Source: Lysobacter gummosus (lineage in GTDB: Bacteria > Pseudomonadota > Gammaproteobacteria > Xanthomonadales > Xanthomonadaceae). From it: a DNA stretch of 64,000 nt. Below, in pieces: positions 49,962 through 58,100 of the stretch. Every line of letters starts with the position of its first letter. The first letter of the stretch is position 1. Location: contig NZ_CP011131.1 of the NCBI RefSeq assembly GCF_001442805.1, forward strand, positions 1,302,001 through 1,366,000, written 5' to 3'. Below the pieces are notes generated by a model. It was not told the DNA's origin. It saw nothing but the letters and a program-made list of their open reading frames with translations, and made no database searches. The position numbers were made by a program, and so were the translations under genes.

Positions 49962-50435
49962 TTAGAAGAAATCGCGGTTGAACTGCGCCGGATAGATGCC
50001 GTGGCTGTTCGACGCCTTCACCTGGAAACGCAGGGTATCCGGCGGCGACACCGTGACCGTGCCGACGTAATCGATCGAGTCGCCCTCGCGCACTTCGCGC
50101 ATCGCGATCTCCTGCTTGCGGCCGAGCAGGTCGGTGACGACCACCTGCACCTTGTCCAGGGGCACCGACGTGGCGGTGGCGTCTTCGCCGAAACGCATGG
50201 CGACGACGATCAGCACGGTGCGCGCGTTACGTTCGGCGCCGTAGCGTTGCACGATCTGCGCCGGCAGTTTGTCGGTCTGGATCGCGCTGATGTTCATGAC
50301 CGCATCGCCGATGCGCACCGCCTCGTTGCTGGCGGTGTGGCCGACTTGCGGCGGCGGCGCCGAGGCTTCGCGCCCGCAGCCGCTCAGCAGTGCGGCCGCG
50401 CACAGCATCGATGCCAGCAGGCGGCGCGCCGTCAT
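49962..50435 (-). CDS. DUF4426-family lipoprotein
   Basis: This 157-residue protein has a lipoprotein signal with lipobox L-L-S-G-C (about residue 20). The mature part fits DUF4426: I-S-A-I-Q-T-D-K-L-P-A-Q-I-V-Q-R-Y-G, then R-T-V-L-I-V-V-A-M-R and V-T-V-S-P-P-D-T-L-R-F-Q-V-K, ending in a Phe-Phe beta-strand. The family is of unknown function and in pseudomonads and xanthomonads it lies next to proC, as here: its start overlaps the proC stop in an ATGA arrangement. Confidence 0.88.
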   Translation of the reverse strand: MTARRLLASMLCAAALLSGCGREASAPPPQVGHTASNEAVRIGDAVMNISAIQTDKLPAQIVQRYGAERNARTVLIVVAMRFGEDATATSVPLDKVQVVVTDLLGRKQEIAMREVREGDSIDYVGTVTVSPPDTLRFQVKASNSHGIYPAQFNRDFF

Positions 50436-51268
50436 TCGTTCGCCGCCGACAATTGCCGGCCACGTTCGGTGGCCGCCGCGATCGCGCGATCGACCAGGGC
50501 GCGGAAGCCGCCGGCTTCGAAGGTTTCGATCGCGGCCTGGGTGGTGCCGCCGGGCGAGGTGACGCGCGCGCGCAGCACCTCGGCCGGCTCTTCGCTGCGG
50601 GTGAGCATGGTCGCCGCGCCGAACAGCGTCTGCTGGACCAGTGTGCGCGCCGCCTCCGCGCTCAGGCCCTGCGCCACGCCGGCCTGCTGCATGGCTTCGG
50701 CCAGCAGGAACACATAGGCCGGGCCGCTGCCGGACACCGCCGTGACCGCGTCCATCTGCGCCTCATCGTCGATGCGCACGGTCGGGCCGACCGCGGCGAG
50801 CAGGCCGGCGGCCTGTTCGAATCGCGACTTCGCGGCGGCGTTGGCGTACAGACCGGTGATGCCGGCGCCGAGCAGCGCCGGCGTATTGGGCATCGCCCGC
50901 ACCACCGCGACTTCGCCGCCGAGCCAGCGGTCGAGCTGTCCGGCGGTGATGCCGGCGGCGATGGAAATCGCCAGCGGCCGCTGCGCGCGCGCCTGCGCGG
51001 CCAGGGCGGCGCAGACCTCGCGCATCACCTGCGGCTTGACCGCCAGCAGCCACACCGCCGCGCCCTCGGCCGCCGCTTGCGCGTTGTCGAAACAGGCCAC
51101 GCCGAAATCGCGCTGCAGCTCCGCGCGCAAGGCCTCGACCGGCTCGGCCACGCGGATGCCGGCAGGCGCGAAACCGCGCGCGACGAGGCCGCCGATCAGG
51201 CTGCGCGCCATGTTGCCGCCGCCGATGAAGGCGACCGGGCCGGAAGGAAGTGCGGTGGATTCGGACAT
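50432..51268 (-). CDS. proC: Pyrroline-5-carboxylate reductase
   Basis: Starting at 51268 the product is 278 residues; the in-frame extension upstream is repeat sequence. Landmarks are the Rossmann motif F-I-G-G-G-N-M-A-R-S-L, A-V-K-P-Q near residue 75, M-P-N-T-P-A near 125 and the C-terminal V-S-G-S-G-P-A-Y-V-F plus T-S-P-G-G-T-T signature. It reduces 1-pyrroline-5-carboxylate to L-proline with NAD(P)H in the cytoplasm. It is followed by the DUF4426 lipoprotein gene, and a tandem palindromic repeat separates it from yggS upstream. Confidence 0.97.
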   Translation of the reverse strand: MSESTALPSGPVAFIGGGNMARSLIGGLVARGFAPAGIRVAEPVEALRAELQRDFGVACFDNAQAAAEGAAVWLLAVKPQVMREVCAALAAQARAQRPLAISIAAGITAGQLDRWLGGEVAVVRAMPNTPALLGAGITGLYANAAAKSRFEQAAGLLAAVGPTVRIDDEAQMDAVTAVSGSGPAYVFLLAEAMQQAGVAQGLSAEAARTLVQQTLFGAATMLTRSEEPAEVLRARVTSPGGTTQAAIETFEAGGFRALVDRAIAAATERGRQLSAANE

Positions 51269-51373
51269 GTGCGACCTGGCGGGTTGAAACTCACGCAGGA
51301 TAACAATCGCTGCGCTAACGTGCGCTCGCTTCGGTGCGTGGCTGCAACGCGCCTGGTGAGTACCAGAGCCTTT

Positions 51374-51703
51374 GCTGTTCCCCCCTTTGAAAAAGGGGGG
51401 GGCAGGGGGGATTCGCTCTTCGCTCTGAGAAGCAAATCCCCCGGCGCAGCCACCACGCAGCGCAACCACCCAACGCAGGCGCCAGCCCCCTTTTTCAAAG
51501 GAGGCGAATTCCAGGCGGCGAATTTCAGACCCCGGCCGCTGCTGTTCCCCCCTTTGAAAAAGGGGGGAAGGGGGGGCGCTCTTAAGCTCTGCGAAGCAAA
51601 TCCCCCGGCGCAGCCGCCATGCGCAGCACCCAGCCAACGCAGGCGCCAGCCCCCTTTTTCAAAGGGGGCGAATTCCAGAGGCGAACTTCAGACCCCGGCC
51701 GCT
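51374..51703. repeat. Tandem pair of ~165-bp palindrome-rich repeats
   Basis: Two direct units (about 51374-51540 and 51541-51703) each run from GCTGTTCCCCCCTTTG through GAAGCAAATCCCCCGGCGCA, AACGCAGGCGCCAGCCCCC, CTTTTTCAAAGG and GAATTCCAG to GACCCCGGCCGCT. Each contains inverted CCCCCCTTTGA / TCAAAG(G/A)GG arms. The family is the same as at 16848-17017. Unit 2 extends over the yggS stop, so unit 1 carries a copy of the last bases of that gene. Apart from these units I see nothing in the 419-base gap. Confidence 0.88.
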
Positions 51704-52398
51704 CTGACCCGAGCCCCGAACAACGCCGTCCCGATCCGCACCATCGTCGCCCCTTCAGCAATAGCGACCCGATAGTCGTCGCTCATCCCCATCGACAAGG
51801 TATCCACCGCCGCCCCGTACTGCGCCGCCAGCGCATCGAACAGCGCCTTGGCATCGCGGAACGCAGGACGCCGCAGTTCCGGGTCGGCGTGCGGCGTCGG
51901 GATCACCATCACCCCACGCAGCCGCAACGAAGCCTCGGCCGCGATCGCCGCCGCCAGCGCCGGCACCTCGGCCGGGGAGCAGCCGTGCTTGCTGGCCTCA
52001 TCGTCGATATTGACCTGGATCAGGACGTTCAACGGCGCCAGCGCCGGCCGCGCCGCGCGATGCCGCGCCAGCGCCGTCGCCAGCTTGGGCCGGTCCACGG
52101 TCTGCACCCAGTCGAACAGCGCCGCCGCGTCGGCGGCCTTGTTGGACTGCAGATGACCGATCAGATGCCACTCCAGCGCCCGCCCGGCCGCCGCCGTGGA
52201 CGCCATCGCCGCATGCTTGGCGACCGCCTCCTGGACGTAGTTCTCGCCGAACGCCGTTTGACCCTGTAAAGCCAGATTCGCGACCGCGGTCTCATCTTGG
52301 GTCTTACTGACCGCAAGCAATCGAGGAACCGGCCTGCCGGCGTCATGCGCCGCGCGCTGCAACTGATGCAAGATGTCGTGCAAGACGTGCTCGTGCAC
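51688..52398 (-). CDS. yggS: YggS-family PLP homeostasis protein
   Basis: The 236-residue protein has the PLPBP signature: L-L-A-V-S-K-T-Q with the PLP-binding Lys at about residue 32, F-G-E-N-Y-V-Q-E, W-H-L-I-G-H-L-Q-S-N-K, the N-I-D-D-E-A-S-K-H-G-C segment and L-S-M-G-M-S-D-D-Y-R near the C-terminus with R-I-G-T-A-L-F-G-A-R. It is a single-domain PLP carrier that buffers vitamin B6 and amino-acid pools. It is located between proC and pilT, the conserved order in Pseudomonas and Xanthomonas, and transcribed divergently from pilT. Confidence 0.96.
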   Translation of the reverse strand: MHEHVLHDILHQLQRAAHDAGRPVPRLLAVSKTQDETAVANLALQGQTAFGENYVQEAVAKHAAMASTAAAGRALEWHLIGHLQSNKAADAAALFDWVQTVDRPKLATALARHRAARPALAPLNVLIQVNIDDEASKHGCSPAEVPALAAAIAAEASLRLRGVMVIPTPHADPELRRPAFRDAKALFDALAAQYGAAVDTLSMGMSDDYRVAIAEGATMVRIGTALFGARVRAAGV

Positions 52399-52574
52399 GT
52401 GGGGGAATCCTGTGATGAGGGGGCTGGATCGGGCGTGCCGTCCGGGGGCTATACTGCCTCTTGGGGGTGGTTTGGTTCCAGCTTAGAGTTGCATCTGACC
52501 ACAAAGCGGCTGGGCCCTAGTGGCTGGCTTTTCACGGACCCGGATTACGGGTCCCTGCAGTGCGGGGAGCACGC

Positions 52575-53612
52575 ATGGACATCGCCGAACTTTTGGCGTT
52601 CTCGGTTAAGAACAAAGCATCCGACTTGCATCTTTCGGCGGGCCTGCCGCCGATGATCCGCGTCGATGGCGACGTGCGCCGGATCAACATCCCGGCCCTG
52701 GACCACAAACAGGTCCACGCGCTGGTCTACGACATCATGTCGGACAAGCAGCGGCGCGACTTCGAAGAATTCCTCGAGGTCGACTTCTCATTCGAGATCC
52801 CCGGCCTGGCGCGTTTCCGCGTCAACGCCTTCAACCAGAACCGCGGCGCCGGCGCCGTGTTCCGTACCATTCCGTCCGAAGTGCTGTCGCTGGAAGACCT
52901 GGGCTGCCCGCCGATCTTCCGCCAGCTAATCGAACAGCCGCAGGGCTTGATCTTGGTGACCGGCCCGACCGGCTCGGGCAAATCGACCACGCTCGCGGCG
53001 ATGATCGATCACATCAACAAGAACGAGTACGCGCACATTCTCTCGGTCGAAGACCCGATCGAATTCGTGCACACCTCGCAGAAGTGCCTGATCAACCAGC
53101 GCGAAGTGCATCGCGACACGCACGGCTTCAACGAGGCCCTGCGCTCGGCCCTGCGCGAAGACCCCGACTACATCCTGGTCGGCGAGTTGCGCGACCTGGA
53201 AACCATCCGCCTGGCGCTGACCGCGGCGGAAACCGGCCACCTGGTGTTCGGCACCCTGCACACCTCCTCGGCGGCCAAGACGGTGGACCGAATCATCGAC
53301 GTGTTCCCCTCCGGTGAAAAGCCGATGGTGCGCTCGATGCTGTCGGAATCGTTGCGCGCGGTGATCTCGCAGGCGCTGCTGAAGAAAGTCGGCGGCGGCC
53401 GTACCGCGGCCTGGGAAATCATGGTGGGCATCCCGGCCATCCGTAACCTGATCCGCGAAGACAAGGTCGCGCAGATGTATTCGTCGATCCAGACCGGTCA
53501 GGCCCACGGCATGATGACCCTGGACCAGCATCTGCAGGACTTGGTCAAGCGCGGCATGATCCTGCGTCCGCAGGCGCGCGAATACGCCAAGGACAAGCGA
53601 CTGTTCGAATGA
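52575..53612 (+). CDS. pilT: Type IV pilus retraction ATPase PilT
   Basis: The 345-residue protein starts at 52575 behind GGGGAG. It has the N-terminal PAS-like domain (A-S-D-L-H-L-S-A-G-L-P-P), Walker A G-P-T-G-S-G-K-S-T, Asp box S-V-E-D-P-I-E-F, Walker B I-L-V-G-E-L-R-D, His box G-H-L-V-F-G-T-L-H-T and the PilT-specific A-I-R-N-L-I-R-E-D-K near the C-terminus. The hexameric ATPase depolymerises pili for twitching motility. pilU follows 120 bases downstream. A TATACT hexamer about 120 bases upstream (52450-52455) could be its -10 box, though no good -35 is seen. Confidence 0.98.
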   Translation: MDIAELLAFSVKNKASDLHLSAGLPPMIRVDGDVRRINIPALDHKQVHALVYDIMSDKQRRDFEEFLEVDFSFEIPGLARFRVNAFNQNRGAGAVFRTIPSEVLSLEDLGCPPIFRQLIEQPQGLILVTGPTGSGKSTTLAAMIDHINKNEYAHILSVEDPIEFVHTSQKCLINQREVHRDTHGFNEALRSALREDPDYILVGELRDLETIRLALTAAETGHLVFGTLHTSSAAKTVDRIIDVFPSGEKPMVRSMLSESLRAVISQALLKKVGGGRTAAWEIMVGIPAIRNLIREDKVAQMYSSIQTGQAHGMMTLDQHLQDLVKRGMILRPQAREYAKDKRLFE

Positions 53613-53732
53613 CCGACCGCCGGCGGCGCGACTGTCCGCGCCTCCGGTCCGTTCCCGCCGCAGCAGCACGTTGTGCGCACCACATCCCCCGGCTACTACA
53701 TCGCCGCTTTAAACCTCCCGAGGAGGTAGCCC

Positions 53733-54899
53733 ATGAACAACCCGGCCCCGACCAATCCGACCACCGCCTCCGGTGCGATCGACTTCACTTCCTTCCTCAA
53801 GCTGATGGCGCACCAGCGCGCCTCGGACTTGTTCATCACCGCGGGCATGCCCCCGTCGATGAAGGTCCACGGCAAGATCAGCCCGATCACGCAGAATCCG
53901 CTGACGCCGCAACAAAGTCGCGATCTCGTGCTCAACGTGATGAACCCGCAGCAGCGCGAAGAGTTCGAAAAGACCCACGAGTGCAACTTCGCCATCGGCG
54001 TGACCGGCATCGGCCGCTTCCGCGTGAGCTGCTTCTACCAGCGTAATCAGGTCGGCATGGTGCTGCGCCGGATCGAGACCAAGATCCCGACCGTCGAAGA
54101 ACTGAACCTGCCGCCGATCATCAAGACGCTGGCGATGACCAAGCGCGGCATCATCCTGTTCGTCGGCGCGACCGGTACCGGTAAATCGACTTCGCTGGCG
54201 GCGATGATCGGCTACCGCAACCTGAATTCGACCGGCCACATCATCACCATCGAAGACCCGATCGAATTCGTCCATCGCCACGAGGGCTGCATCATCACCC
54301 AGCGCGAAGTCGGCATCGACACCGACAGCTGGGAAGCCGCGCTCAAGAACACCCTGCGCCAGGCGCCGGACGTGATCATGATCGGCGAAATCCGCACCCG
54401 CGAAGGCATGGACCACGCCATCGCCTTCGCCGAAACCGGCCACCTGGTGCTGTGCACCCTGCATGCCAACAACGCCAATCAGGCGATGGACCGCATGATC
54501 AACTTCTTCCCCGAAGAGCGCCGCAACCAGCTGCTGATGGACTTGTCGCTGAACCTCAAGGGCGTGGTCGCCCAGCAGCTGATTCCGACCCCCGACGGCA
54601 AGGGCCGCCGCGTGGCGATGGAAATTCTGCTCGGCACCCCGCTGGCGCAGGACTACATCCGCGACGGCGAGATCCACAAGCTCAAGGAACTGATGAAGGA
54701 TTCCGTGCAGCTCGGCATGAAGACCTTCGACCAGGCCCTGTTCGAGCTGTATCAGGCCGGCGAGATCAGCTACGAAGACGCGCTGCGGTATGCCGACTCG
54801 CAGAACGAGGTGCGGTTGCGCATCAAGTTGGCGCAGGGCGGCGATGCGCGGACCTTGTCGCAGGGGTTGGATGGGGTTGAGGTGGCTGAGGTCAGGTAA
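53733..54899 (+). CDS. pilU: Type IV pilus ATPase PilU
   Basis: The 388-residue paralogue of PilT starts behind GAGGAGG. It has Walker A G-A-T-G-T-G-K-S-T, I-E-D-P-I-E-F-V-H, Walker B I-M-I-G-E-I-R and the His box G-H-L-V-L-C-T-L-H-A. It lacks the A-I-R-N-L-I-R-E motif and carries a C-terminal extension typical of PilU (from about residue 350). PilU assists PilT in retraction under load. An intrinsic terminator follows. Confidence 0.97.
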   Translation: MNNPAPTNPTTASGAIDFTSFLKLMAHQRASDLFITAGMPPSMKVHGKISPITQNPLTPQQSRDLVLNVMNPQQREEFEKTHECNFAIGVTGIGRFRVSCFYQRNQVGMVLRRIETKIPTVEELNLPPIIKTLAMTKRGIILFVGATGTGKSTSLAAMIGYRNLNSTGHIITIEDPIEFVHRHEGCIITQREVGIDTDSWEAALKNTLRQAPDVIMIGEIRTREGMDHAIAFAETGHLVLCTLHANNANQAMDRMINFFPEERRNQLLMDLSLNLKGVVAQQLIPTPDGKGRRVAMEILLGTPLAQDYIRDGEIHKLKELMKDSVQLGMKTFDQALFELYQAGEISYEDALRYADSQNEVRLRIKLAQGGDARTLSQGLDGVEVAEVR

Positions 54900-54920
54900 G
54901 TCTTCAGCCCGTTCAGACAG

Positions 54921-54948
54921 AAAAAGCCCGGCATGTCCGGGCTTTTTT
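54921..54948 (+). terminator. Intrinsic terminator of pilT-pilU
   Basis: AAAAAGCCCGG pairs with CCGGGCTTTTT around a CATGT loop, with a six-T run at 54943-54948, starting 22 bases after the pilU stop. The remaining ~220 bases up to the RHS gene contain no gene that I can support. Confidence 0.93.
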
Positions 54949-55170
54949 GTTGGTGTGGTGTGCGGTGAAGCCTGAATGTGACCAGCCACTCATGAGTACA
55001 TAAAGCGCAAAGCGGGTGTCTTGAAAGGTGATATTCGTAACGGCGATCATTGAACTTGATTCAAATTGCTCTTGGGTCGGCTGAGCACATCCGAATGCAG
55101 AAGCATCGATGGTGCAGGACCAAGGACGTTCTTGCCGCGGTTGCGGCATTCTTTCATCGGATGACCTGCC

Positions 55171-58100
55171 ATGGTTCCCAGTGCCTTGTTTCGCTTCGTA
55201 TTCCTGCTCTTTGCGCTGACCTTGGCACAAGCATCGCAGGCCGCGGACAAATATTGCGCAACAAGGAGGATGCCCCAGCAGGAAGGTCAATGTTTCGACA
55301 CATTGGCGCAGGCCGAGAGTTATATCCGAACGGAACCAGCCACCCCAATCGGCAACGCAATGCTGGAGCGGGTGGTGGAGCGTCGATTGGACGGCGGCAC
55401 CTTTCTCTACGAGTACGCAGTCAAGCCACGGGCGGCCGACTCCTTTGTGGGAGATTTCTATCAGGCCACCTACAGCGGGACCAAAATGCAGTGCACCAAC
55501 ATGAGCCCAGGCGGCGTGCTTGGGCCCGATAACCAGATGTGGTGCGATGACGAAACGAGTTTGAAGCAAAGCATTATCGACTCGTGGTACTACTCAGGGA
55601 CGCCCTATCCCGGGCTGTACTCCGGAATCTACAATCTTAGTACGCCGGTTACCTGGAATGCTGGCGGTAGCGGCTACGTCGCGGTCGATCGTAATGCCGA
55701 CCCGGAGCGCCGGGTCTATGGCGTCAATGTCAACGGCCATATCGATTATTGGCCAGTCAATCGCGTGGACTGGTTTCGTTGTCCAGCGCTTTTCACAAGC
55801 ATGCACCCGAATCCCGGAGTGCAATGGCCGAAGGTTTGCAACAACGGGTCGTATGGGCAGATCGCCGTTAAGTCGGTTCAGTACGATTCGTGTTGCAAAG
55901 ACGGCAATCCGGCGGTTGCTGCGACAGGGAATAAGGAATACCGCGATTCGGATTTCTTATGGGAAGGTGGGGATTTCGGTCGCGCCTATAACTCGATTCG
56001 CGATTTCTCTCTGCAATCCGGGTTGGGCGACAACTGGGCGCACTCTTTCTCGACTCGATTGTTGATCTATGACGGTTGGCCGAATACCTGGATACGATCC
56101 GACGGCTATTACGAAACCATGAATGGGGTGGCCGAGGGCGGCTATCGCTCACTCCATCGAGAAGGGGTCATCATAATTCGGGAGCCCGATGCCAGGGCTG
56201 CGACACTAGGGCGGTGGCGACTTTCTACGGCGTCAGGCGAACTGCTATGGTTCGATGAGTCGGGACGGCTCGTAAGTTTCGATCGTGGCGGCAACATTTT
56301 TCGGCTGGATTACTGCACAGAATCCGATGTGCAAAGCGGAGCGTGTTTGGCGGTCGGTAATTTGGCGCGTGTACGCAGTCCTTTGGGGCGTGCGTTGACG
56401 TTCCAGTATGTGGCTGCGACAACTCCGGTTGCTGGCGACCTCGGCGTCAGAATCGCCCGCATCCTTGCGGATGGGGCGGTACAGGTCGAGTACGTATACG
56501 ACACGCTCGGTCGGCTCACTCACGCCAGTAAAGGTGGGGCGGCGGCAGGCGAAGGTCCGGAATATCTGTACGCAGAAGCATCCCATCTTTGCAGGAACGC
56601 AACCGGTGTTGTCATTGCCGGTTGCAATGCGTCTCTCTATCCCTATTTGCTGACAGGCGTCATCGACGAGAATGGCAGCCGTTACGCTACCTACGACTAC
56701 GACGAGCTTGAGCGGGTAACGATCAGCGATCATGCGGGTGGCGCTGGTAAGGTCACCTTGGCTTATGTCGTCTCCGGCCCGACCACGGTCACGTTGCCCA
56801 CGGGCGCCACTAAGGTGTACAGCTTTTCGTCGGGGTTCCGTAACCCGGAGCAGATTGCTTACTCGACAACCGACGGTTCGACGATTGCGGCCAGCACCGC
56901 GCGTTATTCGGAAGGGCGGCGGGACTGGAACAGAACGGCCGCAGGTGCCCGGACGAATTATACCTACAACTCGTTTCAGCAGATCAGTCGCAAAGAGGGG
57001 CTGGATCAATGGGGCGGCGAAACTGCGCTGACCAGAACGATCCAGACCGATTGGCTGTTGGGTTACTCGATTCCTACCGAGCGCCGGGTGTTGAACAACA
57101 CCAATGCGCTAGTTGCCAAGTCGCAGTGGACCTACAACGATCGAGGTCAGGTGCTGACATCGACTCAAATCGACCCCGCAACGGGCGAGTCGCGTGTCGT
57201 CACCACGACTTACTGCGAAGCAGCCGATGTAACCGCCGGCATTTGTCCACTGGTGGGGCTGGTAAAATCCGTTGACGGCCCGCGTACCGACGTCGCCGAC
57301 ATCACAACATACACATACCGCGCCGCCGACGACCCGGCATGTTCCTCCGCGCCCGCAACCTGCGCTTACCGCAAGGGCGACTTGTGGAAGGTCACGAACG
57401 CCGCCGGGCACGTGGCCGAGAACCTGCGCTACGACTTCGCTGGCCGTCTGCTGTCGAGCAAGAATCCGAACGGCGTAGTTACCGATTTCGAATACACTCC
57501 GCGCGGTTGGTTGCAAGCCAGCAAGGTGCGCGGCGCGAATGCGGCATCGGAAGCGGACGACGCAATCACCCGTTACGAGTACGACTTGATCGGGCAGGTG
57601 AAGAAAGTCACGCAGCCCGATGGCGTGTTCGTGCGCTACGACTACGACACTGCTCATCGTCTGACCGACATCTACGACAGTGCCGGAAATCGTATCCATT
57701 ACACGCTCGATAACGCCGGCAATCGGACCAAGGAAGATACGAGCGATACCAGCGGCAACCTCAAGCGCACGCTGTCGCGCATCTACAACCAACTGGGTCA
57801 GCTGAAGACGGCCAAGACCGCGTACGACCACCCGACCGACTTTACCTACGATGCCAGCGGCAACGGCGATGTCACTACCGACGCGTTGGGCCGGAAAGCG
57901 GATAACGATTACGATCCTTTGAATCGGTTGGCCAAGACGCTTCAGGACGTCGGTGGCATCAATGCAAAGTCCGAGTTTAAATACGACGCCCTGGATCGGC
58001 TGACCAAAGTAACCGATCCGAAGGGACTCGATACGACCTATGGTTACAACGGATTTGGGGATCAGGTTCAGCTGAAGAGCCCGGACACCGGGACCAGCAC

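Noticed and set aside
52441-52575. Confident pilT promoter at TATACT (52450)
   Set aside because: The -10-like hexamer is good but no acceptable -35 lies 16-18 bases upstream, so I mention it only in the pilT entry.
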